This document shows, piece by piece, positions 16,349-26,170 of a stretch of DNA of 64,000 nt. Below the pieces are notes generated by a model. It was not told the origin of the DNA and did not search any database. It worked only from the letters and a program-made list of their open reading frames with translations. Each line of letters opens with the position of its first letter. Position 1 is the first letter of the stretch. Source of the stretch: Aldehydirespirator sp965116965 (GTDB lineage: Bacteria; Actinomycetota; Acidimicrobiia; Acidimicrobiales; Aldehydirespiratoraceae); the NCBI GenBank assembly GCA_965116965.1, contig OZ220743.1, forward strand, positions 3,224,001 to 3,288,000, given 5' to 3'. The translations under genes were made by a program, and so were the position numbers.

Positions 16349-16372
16349 ATCTCAGGCGGTTTGGGGAAGGCG

Positions 16373-16642
16373 ATGACCGACGAGACGAGGGCCATACCGG
16401 CGGGCCAGTTCCGGGAGCAGTGCCTGAGGCTCATGGACGAGGTGAACGCCACCGGCGCGAAGCTGATCGTCACCAAGCACGGACGGCCCGTCGCCGCGCT
16501 CGTGCCGGTGTCCGAGCAGAGTTCGCCGGGCATCGTCGGGTGGTGCGAGCAGATCCGCATCCACGACGACTTGAGCGAGCCCGCCGTGCCCGCCGACGAC
16601 TGGACCGTCGTGTCGGACTCCGAGAGCATCCTCGGCACCTGA
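16373..16642 (+). CDS. Phd/YefM-family antitoxin
   Basis: An 89-residue protein starting at ATG 16373. Residues 5-50 (IPAGQFREQCLRLMDEVNATG, then KLIVTKHGRPVAALVPV) show the Phd/YefM DNA-binding fold. The acidic C-terminus (HDDLSEPAVPADDWTVV) would wrap the toxin. It sits 22 bp upstream of a PIN-domain toxin, the usual antitoxin-first order, and behind paired palindromes. The predicted role is to neutralise the PIN toxin and autorepress the operon. Confidence 0.85.
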   Translation: MTDETRAIPAGQFREQCLRLMDEVNATGAKLIVTKHGRPVAALVPVSEQSSPGIVGWCEQIRIHDDLSEPAVPADDWTVVSDSESILGT

Positions 16643-16664
16643 CTCGGCGCCGGCCACGGTTGAG

Positions 16665-17087
16665 ATGGACCTGATACTCGACACCGACGCCCTGCTGTGG
16701 ATGTCGCAGGGCAGCCCCAGGCTCGGGCCCCGGGCCGGGTCGGCCATCGAGACAGCCGCCCGAGACGGTTCCCTGCGGTTCTCGGCCGTATCGATGCTGG
16801 AGGTCGCTCGCCTCCACCACAGCGGCAGGATCGAACTGCCGACGGCTCCCGAGCTTTGGCACCGCGACCTGCTTGCGGCCGGGGTGCGGGAGATCCCGGT
16901 CACCTCCGAGACGGCCATGCTGGCCGCTTCACTGCATGCCCACCACGGCTTCCACTCCGACCCCGCCGACCAACTCGTCACCGCTTCGGCGATGGTCGCC
17001 AAGCGTCCGCTGGTCACCTCCGACCGCAAGATCCTCGACTGGGCCTCGGCGAGGGCTGCGCCCGAGTGCCTCGACGCTTGCGCCTGA
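16665..17087 (+). CDS. VapC-type PIN-domain toxin
   Basis: A 140-residue PIN ribonuclease. MDLILDTDALLWM carries the first catalytic Asp near residue 6, SAVSMLEVARL the Glu, and HHGFHSDPADQLVTASAMV the DPAD acidic pair. VTSDRKILDW closes the domain. It should cleave RNA when not bound by the Phd-type partner encoded just upstream. It is full length with all acidic residues, so the module looks functional. Confidence 0.87.
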   Translation: MDLILDTDALLWMSQGSPRLGPRAGSAIETAARDGSLRFSAVSMLEVARLHHSGRIELPTAPELWHRDLLAAGVREIPVTSETAMLAASLHAHHGFHSDPADQLVTASAMVAKRPLVTSDRKILDWASARAAPECLDACA

Positions 17088-17100
17088 TTCCGCCGGACCA

Positions 17101-17547
17101 TCAAGCCGGAGGCTCGCCTGCGCTGACTGCGCCTATCTCGGCCAGGTAGGCGAGTTGGGCCTCGAGGATGCACACCACGTCGACGGGATCGGGGCCACCC
17201 TCTTCCAGTGATCGGGCCACAACCGCGTCGGTGGCCGCGTCGGTGTCGGCCACGGCCATGTCGTCCACCGCCACTGCGGGGTCGCCGAGCTCCTGGCCGT
17301 GGGAGGTGGCCAGGCCCACCGCCTTGAACCAGTCGAGGTGCCAGCCGAGCACCGTGGCGACGTCGGCGTAGCTCACTCTGGCGGTCACCTCGCCGGGCAG
17401 GCGATCGGCCACATAGTCGACCGCGTCCGACAACCGGTAGACCGACGGTGCGGTCTCCTGCTCGAGGCGCCCAACCGCGATCCCCACCGAGACGAAGGCG
17501 ATCACCACCACGGCAGCCAAGCCGACCGCGGCGATCAACCAGATCAC
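17101..17547 (-). CDS. conserved hypothetical membrane protein
   Basis: A 148-residue protein starting MIWLIAAVGLAAVVVIAFVS, a single N-terminal membrane helix, followed by a soluble domain with SYADVATVLGWHLDWFKAVGL and an acidic C-terminal half. I do not recognise a catalytic motif. The soluble part probably lies on the cytoplasmic side (inference). It is convergent with the VapC gene and 14 bp from its stop. Codon use looks like the neighbours. Confidence 0.65.
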   Translation of the reverse strand: MIWLIAAVGLAAVVVIAFVSVGIAVGRLEQETAPSVYRLSDAVDYVADRLPGEVTARVSYADVATVLGWHLDWFKAVGLATSHGQELGDPAVAVDDMAVADTDAATDAVVARSLEEGGPDPVDVVCILEAQLAYLAEIGAVSAGEPPA

Positions 17548-17657
17548 GTCACCCTCCGCGAGCTCCCGGCTGAACTACCTGCAGATTTCCACCTGAGCGG
17601 TGGATTCTTGACAGAAGTTCGCTCCGGGCAGGTGCTGGCATCGGGTCTCCGCTCGCC

Positions 17658-17715
17658 CGCTCCTGTTCGCTGCGCTCACGGGCCGCTCGGGCCACGGCCT
17701 CGCACGCTCGGCCTC
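17658..17715 (-). repeat. GC-rich dispersed repeat B, copy 1
   Basis: Contains GCTCCTGTTCGCTGCG, then CTCACGGGCCGCTCGGGCC and ACGGCCTCGC. The same core recurs near 27233, 45401, 45448, 58667 (reverse) and 61124. Here it begins at the stop codon of the minus-strand acyl-CoA dehydrogenase gene. A CCACC/GGTGG hairpin lies a little further downstream near 17589-17607. Confidence 0.7.
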
Positions 17716-18866
17716 TAGAGGCCGATGCGCTGGGCCAGCAGCTCCCGGTGGTAGGTGGGGTCGCCGAAGAGGAGCTCCGAGCTCTTGGCCCGCTTGAAAT
17801 AGAGGTGCGCAGGGTGCTCCCAGGTGAAGCCGATCCCGCCGTGGATCTGGATGTTCTCGGCTGCGGCGTGGAAATAGGCCTCCGAGCAGTAGCTCTTGGC
17901 CAGCGACGCAACCTGGGGCAGCTCGTCGTTCATCTCGGCCGCGCACCAGCCCGCGTAGTAGGCCGCGGACTTGGCCGACTCGACCTCCAGGAGCATGTCG
18001 GCACACTTGTGCTTGATCGCCTGGAACGAGCCGATGGGTCGGCCGAACTGCACACGGACCTTGGCGTACTCCACCGACATGTCCAGGCAGCGCTGCGCGC
18101 CGCCCACCTGCTCGGCCGCCAGCGCCACCGCCGCCAAGTCCAGCACGGTCTCCAGCACCGGCCAGCCCTGTCCCTCGGTGCCGATGAGCGTCGCCTCGGT
18201 GCCCTCGAACGTGAGCTTGGCCTGCTTGCGGGTCTGGTCCATGGTCGACAGGGCGCTGCGGGTGAGACCCGGCGCATCGGGATCGACGGTGAACAGCGAG
18301 ACGCCGCCGGCGGTGCGGGCCGCGACGATTATCAGGTTGGCGGTATGGCCGTCGAGCACGTACATCTTGACGCCGTCGAGGCGCCACAAGCCGTTGTCGG
18401 GCGACGCCACCATGGTGATCCCGGGCTCGTCCCAGCGGCCGTTCTGCTCGGTGAAGGCCAGCGCTGCTCTGGTCTCACCCGAGGCGATTCCGGGCAGGTG
18501 GGCCTGCTTGGCCTCCTCGTCGCCGCTGTGCATCAGCGTGTTGGCCGCCAGCACCGCGGAGGAGAAGAACGGCGCGCACAGCAGTGCCCGACCCATCTCC
18601 TCCAGCACGACCACCTGCTCAACCGAGGTGAAGCCCTGGCCGCCGTAGGCCTCGGGGATCGTCAACGCGGGGAGGCCCATCTGCTCGGACATCTGAGCCC
18701 AGACTTCCGGGTCGAAACCGCGCTCGGTGTCCATCTGCTCTCGCACCGCGGACTCGGGCGACTTCTCCTCCAGGAAGCTGCGGACGAATTCTCTGAGCTG
18801 CTCCTGCTCGTCGGTGAATGCGAAGTTCACGAAGGGACTCTCCTGCGGATCGAACGTCGCCGCCAA
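17715..18866 (-). CDS. acyl-CoA dehydrogenase family protein
   Basis: A 383-residue FAD-dependent dehydrogenase. Features in order: N-terminal helical domain (FTDEQEQLREFVRSFLEE), LTIPEAYGGQGFTSVEQVVVLEEMGRAL, the beta-domain LAFTEQNGRWDEPG, the C-terminal domain VQFGRPIGSFQAIKHKCADM and the closing signature IQIHGGIGFTWEHPAHLYFKRAK. It would oxidise an acyl-CoA at C2-C3; chain length cannot be told. The start given is the first in frame; a GTG at 18830 nearer the conserved N-terminus is plausible. It is encoded alone, divergent from sufC. Confidence 0.88.
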   Translation of the reverse strand: MAATFDPQESPFVNFAFTDEQEQLREFVRSFLEEKSPESAVREQMDTERGFDPEVWAQMSEQMGLPALTIPEAYGGQGFTSVEQVVVLEEMGRALLCAPFFSSAVLAANTLMHSGDEEAKQAHLPGIASGETRAALAFTEQNGRWDEPGITMVASPDNGLWRLDGVKMYVLDGHTANLIIVAARTAGGVSLFTVDPDAPGLTRSALSTMDQTRKQAKLTFEGTEATLIGTEGQGWPVLETVLDLAAVALAAEQVGGAQRCLDMSVEYAKVRVQFGRPIGSFQAIKHKCADMLLEVESAKSAAYYAGWCAAEMNDELPQVASLAKSYCSEAYFHAAAENIQIHGGIGFTWEHPAHLYFKRAKSSELLFGDPTYHRELLAQRIGL

Positions 18867-18897
18867 GCTATCGGGCCTCCCGGCGCCTCGGGCGGCC

Positions 18898-18946
18898 GAA
18901 CTTCAATGGGTTAACCACCTCTGCGGTGGTCAAGTCATTGAAGTTC
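18898..18946. repeat. nested inverted repeat between acyl-CoA dehydrogenase and sufC
   Basis: GAACTTCAATG (18898-18908) pairs with CATTGAAGTTC (18936-18946). Inside, after five-base spacers, ACCACC pairs with GGTGGT around TCTGC. The plan of 11-base arms, 5-base spacers, short inner stem and 5-base loop is that of repeat family A, though the sequence differs. It lies in the divergent promoter region. Confidence 0.7.
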
Positions 18947-18999
18947 GGAGGCAGCGGGCGGCCGTAGTGCCCGGGATGGTCGGGCCGTAGGATCGGTGC

Positions 19000-19754
<755 letters not shown>

Positions 19755-19758
<4 letters not shown>

Positions 19759-21002
19759 GCGACGACGGCAGCGACCGGTTCGCAACGGGGGCGAAGGCAC
19801 AGTTCCCCCTGCTGGCGCGCCAGGTGCACGGCCGGCCCATCGTCTACCTGGATTCGGCTGCCTCGTCGCAGAAGCCGCGCATCGTGCTGGACGCCATGAA
19901 CAGCTACTACGAGACGATCAACGCCAACGTGCACCGGGGCGCCTACGAGATCGCGGCCCAGGCCACCGAGGCCATGGAGGCGTCGCGAGCAGGGGTCGCC
20001 CGGTTCGTGAACGCACCGTCCGCCGACGAGATCGTGTTCACCAAGAACGTCACCGAGGCGATAAACCTGGTGGCCCGATCGTGGGGCGGGGCCAACCTCG
20101 GACCGGGTGACGCGGTGGTGATCACCGAGATGGAGCACCACGCCAACATCGTTCCCTGGCACATCATGGCGGCCGAGAAGGGCTTCGAGCTCCGCTGGGT
20201 CGGCGTCGGACCCGACGACCAACTCGATCTCAGCAACCTGGACCGGCTCCTCGACGGGGCCAAGCTGCTGGGCGTGACCGCCATGAGCAACGTGCTGGGC
20301 ACGCTCAACCCCATCCGCCACCTCGCTGACGCCGCCCATGACGCCGGGGCGCTGGTGCTGGTGGACGCGGCCCAGTACGTTCCCCACCTGCCGACCGACG
20401 TGCAGGCTCTCGGGGCCGACTTCCTGGGATTCACCGGCCACAAGATGTGCGGACCCACGGGCATCGGGGTGTTGTGGGCCCGGGCCGAGCTGCTGGAGGC
20501 GATGCCGCCGTTCCTCGGGGGCGGCGAGATGATCCTGGACGTGCGCAAGGACGGCTTCCTGCCCAACCACATCCCCCACAAGTTCGAGGCCGGGACCCCG
20601 CCCATCGCCGAGATCGTCGGGCTCGGCGCCGCGGTCGCCTACCTCGACGGCCTGGGCATGGACCGGGTGCGCGAGCACGAGGTCGGCCTCACCGCCTACG
20701 CGCTGCGCACGCTGGAGGAGCGCTACGGTTCCGACCTCGCGGTGCACGGCCCGTCCGAGCCGGCCTGCCGGGGCGGCGTGCTGTCGATGAGCTTCCGCGA
20801 CATCCACCCCCACGACCTGTCGCAGGTACTTGACGACCGCGGCGTGTGTGTCAGGGCCGGCCACCACTGCGCCAAGCCGCTGATGCGGCATCTCGGAGTG
20901 CCGGCCACCACCCGGGCGTCGCTCTACGTGTACAACGACACCTCCGACGTCGACGCCCTGGCCGACGCTCTCGGCGTCGCCGGCGAGTTCTTCCTGGGGT
21001 AG
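19755..21002 (+). CDS. sufS: cysteine desulfurase SufS
   Basis: A 415-residue PLP enzyme that extracts sulfur from cysteine for cluster assembly. The PLP lysine is in LGFTGHKMCGPTGIGVL (Lys about 230), preceded by LVDAAQYVPHLPTDV. The persulfide Cys is in VRAGHHCAKPLMRHLGV (Cys about 372). TEMEHHANIVPW and FEAGTPPIAEIVGLGAA are also typical. The start ATG 19755 overlaps the sufC stop (ATGA). The next gene, sufU, is its sulfur-acceptor partner. Confidence 0.95.
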
Positions 21003-21012
21003 CGGCAGAGCC

Positions 21013-21501
21013 ATGGCCGGCCTGGAGGACCTTTACCGCGAGATCATCCTCGACCACTACCGCAACCCCCGCAACCGCGGCGAGCTGGAGGTTCCGCCCG
21101 CGGTCCAGGCCGTGGGCTTCAACCCGCTCTGCGGCGATGAGGTAGTCGTCTACGTGGAGGTGCAGGACGGCGTGATCACCGACGTGTCCACCGGCGGCCA
21201 GGGATGCTCGATCAGCCAGTCGTCGGCGTCGATGATGTCCACCGCCATCAAGGGCCGCAAGGTGGCCGAAGTGCGGCGTCTGGTGCGGGCCTTCAAGCAC
21301 ATGATGTCCATCCACGGAACCGGCATCGGCGGCACCGGAGACGACCTCGACGACGACGGCGACAGCGGCAACGGGGCCGCAGACGTCAAGCTCGGCGACC
21401 TGGAGGCCCTGCGGGGCGTGGTCAAGTTCCCGGTGCGCATCAAGTGCGCCACCCTGTCGTGGAACACCCTGGTGCAGGCCCTCGACGAGACCTTCGCCTG
21501 A
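21013..21501 (+). CDS. sufU: SufU zinc-dependent sulfur transferase
   Basis: A 162-residue IscU-like protein. The ligands Cys40 and Asp42 (NPLCGDE), Cys65 (GGQGCSIS) and Cys145 (IKCATLSW) are present. The region between the second and third Cys includes an acidic insertion (DDLDDDGDSGNG), as expected for SufU rather than IscU. SufU accepts sulfur from SufS in Gram-positive bacteria. It is 10 bp downstream of sufS, forming sufC-sufS-sufU. Confidence 0.93.
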   Translation: MAGLEDLYREIILDHYRNPRNRGELEVPPAVQAVGFNPLCGDEVVVYVEVQDGVITDVSTGGQGCSISQSSASMMSTAIKGRKVAEVRRLVRAFKHMMSIHGTGIGGTGDDLDDDGDSGNGAADVKLGDLEALRGVVKFPVRIKCATLSWNTLVQALDETFA

Positions 21502-21537
21502 GAAGCCGGCCCTCCGGCGGCTGGTACGGTTCGGTTC

Positions 21538-22602
21538 GTGACGGAACTGCCGCCGGCCGATTGGTACGTCGATCCCGAGGATTCCGCGCAGTACCGGTAC
21601 TGGGACGGCTCCCGCTGGACCGACCACCGCTCGCCCCGTTACGGCGCCCCCGACGAGGAGGCCGGCGCCGCCGGCGATGGTACTGCCTCCTCGCATCGCA
21701 GCATTCGCGACCTGCTCGGCGGCACATGGCGGCTGATGACGCAGAACCTGCGGCCGCTGCTCGTCATCTATGCGGTGGTGGCCGTGGTGTACCTGGCCGG
21801 CGAGGAGGCCGTCAGAAGGGGATCCGGCGACGTGTTCGGCGACACATTGGAAGCCCTGGTCGATGAACTGGCCGCCGTCGATCCCGACGCCGACCCGGAG
21901 GTGTCGGACGCGCTGCTGGAGAGTCGCTGGAACGACGTGACCGACCGCCTCGAGGGCCTGGACTCGTCCACTCTGGCCGCGGGGATGCTCCTGATGGCGG
22001 TGGGCGCCGTCGTCGTCATCGCCATCAACCTCGTCGAGTTCGCCGCGTTCGGCCAGGTCGCGGTGGCCCGGCTGGGCCAGAGGCGGATGGGAGCATCCGG
22101 CGCGCTCCGGGCCGGCCTCAAGCGCCTCTTGCGCATGGCCGGAGTAGGCCTGATGCTGCTGGTGACGTTGTGCGCCGCGCTGATGGTGGTATCTCTCGTG
22201 GCGGGACTGCTCAGCCTGGCGTCGGGTGCGCTCGCCGTGGTGCTGGGAGCAGCGATGGGTCTGGTGGTGACAGGGGTGGCCGCACCACTCGCGCTTCTCA
22301 CCCTGATGACTGCCGCCGTCGGCCCGGCCGAGCCGTCGATTCGCTATGCACGGGCCCTGCTCAGGGGCGCCTTCTGGGCGACCTTCGGCCGCATGGTGTT
22401 GATCTTCGTCCTCTCGCTCGCGGCTTCCGTCCCGGCGCTGGTCGCCGCGGAGCTCCTCGGGCCGTTCAACGACGTTCTTTCACGCGTGGCCCTTGTCGGG
22501 CTGCGCGTGTTCCCCGAAGTGCTGGGCACCATCGCCCTCTTCACCCTCTACCACGACCTCGGCGGCCGGCACGCCGACCCGGCCATCTCATCAGCCGCCT
22601 GA
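21538..22602 (+). CDS. DUF2510-containing multipass membrane protein
   Basis: A 354-residue protein. It begins with a DUF2510 motif, PADWYVDPEDSAQYRYWDGSRWTDH, in its first 30 residues. About six hydrophobic segments follow (near residues 78-95, 145-165, 200-225, 227-260, 275-300 and 315-340). The C-terminus VLGTIALFTLYHDLGG recurs in altered form in the pseudogene at 27325-27697. DUF2510 is a short Trp-rich domain at the N-terminus of many actinobacterial membrane proteins. No transport or enzymatic motif is visible. Confidence 0.7.
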   Translation: MTELPPADWYVDPEDSAQYRYWDGSRWTDHRSPRYGAPDEEAGAAGDGTASSHRSIRDLLGGTWRLMTQNLRPLLVIYAVVAVVYLAGEEAVRRGSGDVFGDTLEALVDELAAVDPDADPEVSDALLESRWNDVTDRLEGLDSSTLAAGMLLMAVGAVVVIAINLVEFAAFGQVAVARLGQRRMGASGALRAGLKRLLRMAGVGLMLLVTLCAALMVVSLVAGLLSLASGALAVVLGAAMGLVVTGVAAPLALLTLMTAAVGPAEPSIRYARALLRGAFWATFGRMVLIFVLSLAASVPALVAAELLGPFNDVLSRVALVGLRVFPEVLGTIALFTLYHDLGGRHADPAISSAA

Positions 22603-22665
22603 GCCAGCCGCCAGCTTGGCCGAACCGATGCCGGGCGCTACGGATGCCTTCTTCTCACGATCGAA

Positions 22666-22911
22666 CTATCGCAGACCGAGGCGCTCCAACAGTTCTTCGA
22701 CGCTGAGATCGTGATGTGACGCGACACTCTTGAGAATGCTCTAAAGGGTCTTGACCTTGACAGGGTCGTGCATGGGGATGACTTCGTGATGCTCGCCGTT
22801 GACCTGCGTTGTCATCCTCACATGCGAGCCGCGCCTCCGGGTTGGCTCGTAGCCGAACAACCGAAGCGCCCTCACAAGATCCGAGCCGCGCACGTCGCGC
22901 GGCAGTCTCAC
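22666..22911 (-). pseudogene. HicA-like mRNA interferase toxin with in-frame amber codon
   Basis: From GTG 22911 (overlapping the antitoxin stop in GTGA) the frame reads RLPRDVRGSDLVRALRLFGYE, then RRRGSHVRM and the catalytic-His region, VIPMHDPVKVKTL. It meets TAG at 22741-22743. Without a break in frame it continues SILKSVASHHDLSVEELLERLGLR to TAG at 22666-22668. The continuation is the expected C-terminal helix of HicA (usually ...GTLRSILK...). One base change therefore truncates the toxin at 56 of about 81 residues. The catalytic His is retained, so a weakened toxin is possible. Confidence 0.72.
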
Positions 22912-23129
22912 AGCGTCAGAACCTCGTCGCGGACGAAGTGCAACCGAATGCGCCCAGGGCGGACCGTTCCGTCGTCGAAGTGGCACTCGACGGCCTCGCG
23001 GACGTTGCCGCGAACCTCGTCGACGGTCTCGCCCTCGGTGTGGATGCCGTAACCCACCGCATTGGCGGAATAGCCACCGTCCACCTCATCCTCGCTGACC
23101 TCGAAGATGATCTCCGACAGCTTGGACAT
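22908..23129 (-). CDS. HicB-like antitoxin
   Basis: A 73-residue protein, MSKLSEIIFEVSEDEVDGGY, then ANAVGYGIHTEGETVDEVRGNVREAVECHF. This is the partly degraded RNase-H-like fold of HicB-family antitoxins. A short tail RIRLHFVRDEVLTL follows. It lacks an obvious DNA-binding domain. The antitoxin-first order and the four-base overlap with the HicA-like gene support pairing. Its ATG shares the last base of the upstream helicase stop (TGATG), so the three genes are probably cotranscribed. Confidence 0.68.
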   Translation of the reverse strand: MSKLSEIIFEVSEDEVDGGYSANAVGYGIHTEGETVDEVRGNVREAVECHFDDGTVRPGRIRLHFVRDEVLTL

Positions 23130-26100
23130 CACTGACCCTCCCTAGTTGTGGGCGTGGACCCTTCCCGTCCGTCGCCCGGACCCCGCACAATATCGGCTAG
23201 CAGGGCCTTGAGTGCCTCGCCGTAGGCAGCGAGCTTGACCGGACCTATGCCGGGCACGGCCAGCAGGGCATCGTCGGTGTCGGGGCGACATCGGGCCAAT
23301 TCGCGGAGCGTGGCATCGGAGAAGACCACGAAGGCGGGCACTCCGTCGGTTCGGCTGCGCTCCAGGCGCCACTGGCGCAGGCGCTGGAACATTGCCGCGG
23401 CTTCGGGCTCGGCCGCCTCATCGATGGGCGGGCTCTTGGCTCTGGATGCGGGCACCGGGCTGGCCGTTTCGGGACCGCCAGGAGGGTCAAGCCACCATTG
23501 GGCGCCGGAAGGCCGATGTCTTCGAGACTGCTCGGGCGTCTCCAGCCGGCGGGAGCGAGCGTGCCCGGCCGCGGACGGGTCCAGCGGCTCGAGTTTGGAG
23601 CGCCACTGCATCTCGGTGATGAAGGGGGACTTCGGCCCATCGGCGATGATCAGCACCGACTCCGAGCATCGGGTGACCGCCACGTGAAACACGCGGCGCT
23701 CCTCCTCGGTGTCGCCGGCCAGGCGGTGGGGCATCAGGCCTTCGGTGGCGGACAGAACGATGACATGGGGCCATTCCAGGCCCTTGACCCGGTGCACGGT
23801 GGCCAGACGCACGCCCCGTCCCCACGACGGCCGGCCGAGCCGCGCGTCGCCCCCATCTCGGTCGGCGCCGCCGTCAGTCAGGCGGCCCCGCAGCCACTCC
23901 TCCAACGCGGCCGGATCCGGGCAGTGCGGCGCCACCGACATCAGGGCTCGCAGGTCGTCGCCGTGGGCGGAGCGGTCCACCGACCGGCGGGAGGCGTCGA
24001 GGAGCCCGTCGAGGCTGGCTCCGAGTTGGGTCCCGTCCCTGACCGCCTCCAGGAGGCGCAGACTGTCCGCGCCCTCGCGGGCCATGTCGCCGAGACGCTC
24101 CACGTCGTCGGCGAAGTCCTCCACCCGCTGAGTGGTCCGCTCGTCAGAGATGCGGCCGGCCAGCCTCCGGAGAGCTCCCACGTTGCGCTGCTCGGCTATC
24201 CATTCGACCACGCGGGGAGAGACGCCGCGGGGCGGGCGACGGGCCGCAGTGGCCAGCGCGGCCGCCGGCAGCCGGGCCGCTCCGGCAGTGGCTAGGCGGA
24301 GCCACGCCAGCGCGGCGGCCACCCCGGTGCGCTCCAGGAACCACGGCCCGACCGGCGTCATGCAGTCAATGCCCGCCTCCGACAGCAGTATCTGCGGGGC
24401 CAGCAGGATGCTGTTGACCCTCGCCAGCACGGCGATGTCCCTGGCATCGACGCCTGCCGCCATCAGCGTCCGGACCCGCTCAACCACCGCCAGGCCGCCG
24501 TCACCGGCCGCCTCGACGGTCAAGGACCGGCCCGCGACCTCGCCACGCCCGGACTCGCCAGCATCCGGCCCGGCCGCGTCCGGAGAGACGGCCTCCGGCA
24601 CGGCCCCGTCAAGTTCGCCAATGTCCGGCGAGGCGGCTTCGGGGACGAGGTCTGGGCGGGCCGAGATGTGTTTGGCGATGCGGTGCCGGTTGTGCGAGAG
24701 CAGGTTCGAGGCGGCCTCGACCACGTCGGGCGGGCAGCGGTAGTTGACTCCGAGCAGGTGGCGCGCCGCGCCGGGGAAGAAGCGCTCGTACTCGATCAAC
24801 CAGCGGGGCGAGGCGCCCGAGTAGCCGTAGATGGTCTGGTCGTCGTCGCCCACGCCGAATACGTCGCCGCTCGGGCCGGCCAGCAAGCGGATCATGAGCA
24901 AGTGGGCCGGCGTGAGGTCCTGGAACTCGTCCACCAGCAGCACGCCGCACGCCCGGCGGGCCGCGGCCCGGGCAGCCGGATCGGTGAGCAGCACATCGAT
25001 GGCCCGGACGATCTGGTGGTCGAAGTCGACGATGCCCCGCTCGTCAAGCGCCTCGGCGTAGGCCGGAGCCAAGTCGGTGAAGCCCTCGACATCGGGGGCG
25101 TAGTCGCGCTCCACCTCGGCCGGGTCCCGCAGCCCGAGGCGGGATGCGCTGAGCGCCTCCAGCCAGGCTGCCAGCGGGTCGGTCATGGCCCGCCTGCGCT
25201 TGCGGGGCGCCCGCTCCCCCACCAGTCCGTGCAGCAGGTCGCGCACTGCCCACTCGTCAATGACCTCGACCCGGCCATGGTGTGCTGGGCGGGAGAAGGG
25301 ACCGGTGCCGTTGCACACCGCCAGCGCCAGGCTGTTGAGGGTGCGCACCTCCAGGCCGGGAAGGTCGGCGGTACGCAACTGCATCTCGGCCCGCGCCCGC
25401 ACGTTGTAGGCCACCAGGCAAACCGCCGAAGGCGCCACGCCCAGGTCCCGCACCAGCCAGCGGGCCCGCTCGGTGAGCACGTGCGTCTTTCCCGATCCGG
25501 CCGGCGCCACGATGCAAGCGCCTCCTCCGAGGTGGCCCACAGCCCGCCGCTGGTCGGGCGCCAGGTCGGCCTCGGGCTCGCCCGGGCGCAGCGCCGTCGG
25601 GAGGCTCACCGCGAGGTTGGCCGCGGGGACCAGAGCGACACCCTGCAATGCAGCCGCGTCGAACGAGTCCAAGGGCCCGCCGTCGCACCACAGGCCGACG
25701 CCGTCGATGGTGACATCGCCGGGCTGGTCCGGTGCCGCCGGACGGGCACCCGTTTCCAGGGCGCGCTCGCGGGGGGCGAATCGCAGCCGGTGAGGGTCGC
25801 GTGCATCCACCGCGTTGGCCGTCAGCAAGTGATGCCAGACCTCGTCGCCAAGGGTGGTTCCCGGCTGGAGCTTCCACCACGGCGCCTCCAGCGTCGGCTC
25901 CGAGCTGGGCAGCGGGCCGTCCACCTCGATCACCAGGCGCTCCCGGCTGCTCCATGCCGCCCGCAGGCGCCGACCGGCTTCGCCATCGAGCGCGTCCGTA
26001 CGCACGGTCAGCCGCGGCGCCTGCGCCCATGGCGGCGGAGCCGGCTTACCCGGCGTGACAAGCACGCTCCGACCCAGGCGCTCGGGTCCCGCAGCCTGTT

Positions 26101-26155
26101 CTGGGCCGTAGGCGGATGCCGCCCCGGCCGTGCGCTCGCCACCGGACCCAGTCAC
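23129..26155 (-). CDS. SF1 DNA helicase of UvrD2/Rep type with C-terminal HRDC-like domain
   Basis: A 1,008-residue helicase. After an unusual N-terminal region of about 200 residues, the SF1A motifs appear in order: I (CIVAPAGSGKTHVLTERARWL), Ia, II (GVLLVDEFQDLTPAHL), III (VFGVGDDDQTIYGYSGAS), IV (LLGVNYRCP), V (LATVHRVKGLEWPHVIV) and VI (EEERRVFHVAVTRC). The last 80 residues (FVVFSDATLRELARCRP...LLAVPGIGPVKLAAYGEALKALL) form an HRDC-like domain, as in mycobacterial UvrD2. A Pro/Asp/Gly-rich insert lies before motif V. It probably acts as a 3'-5' DNA helicase in repair. HicBA follows directly downstream. Confidence 0.88.
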   Translation of the reverse strand: MTGSGGERTAGAASAYGPEQAAGPERLGRSVLVTPGKPAPPPWAQAPRLTVRTDALDGEAGRRLRAAWSSRERLVIEVDGPLPSSEPTLEAPWWKLQPGTTLGDEVWHHLLTANAVDARDPHRLRFAPRERALETGARPAAPDQPGDVTIDGVGLWCDGGPLDSFDAAALQGVALVPAANLAVSLPTALRPGEPEADLAPDQRRAVGHLGGGACIVAPAGSGKTHVLTERARWLVRDLGVAPSAVCLVAYNVRARAEMQLRTADLPGLEVRTLNSLALAVCNGTGPFSRPAHHGRVEVIDEWAVRDLLHGLVGERAPRKRRRAMTDPLAAWLEALSASRLGLRDPAEVERDYAPDVEGFTDLAPAYAEALDERGIVDFDHQIVRAIDVLLTDPAARAAARRACGVLLVDEFQDLTPAHLLMIRLLAGPSGDVFGVGDDDQTIYGYSGASPRWLIEYERFFPGAARHLLGVNYRCPPDVVEAASNLLSHNRHRIAKHISARPDLVPEAASPDIGELDGAVPEAVSPDAAGPDAGESGRGEVAGRSLTVEAAGDGGLAVVERVRTLMAAGVDARDIAVLARVNSILLAPQILLSEAGIDCMTPVGPWFLERTGVAAALAWLRLATAGAARLPAAALATAARRPPRGVSPRVVEWIAEQRNVGALRRLAGRISDERTTQRVEDFADDVERLGDMAREGADSLRLLEAVRDGTQLGASLDGLLDASRRSVDRSAHGDDLRALMSVAPHCPDPAALEEWLRGRLTDGGADRDGGDARLGRPSWGRGVRLATVHRVKGLEWPHVIVLSATEGLMPHRLAGDTEEERRVFHVAVTRCSESVLIIADGPKSPFITEMQWRSKLEPLDPSAAGHARSRRLETPEQSRRHRPSGAQWWLDPPGGPETASPVPASRAKSPPIDEAAEPEAAAMFQRLRQWRLERSRTDGVPAFVVFSDATLRELARCRPDTDDALLAVPGIGPVKLAAYGEALKALLADIVRGPGDGREGSTPTTREGQ

Positions 26156-26170
26156 GCTACTTCACCCCAC

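Noticed and set aside
22741..22743. Pyrrolysine at the amber codon in the HicA-like gene
   Set aside because: TAG is used as a normal stop (for example the UGSC and acyl-CoA dehydrogenase genes), the position is not a conserved catalytic residue, and no Pyl gene is seen; a nonsense mutation is simpler.
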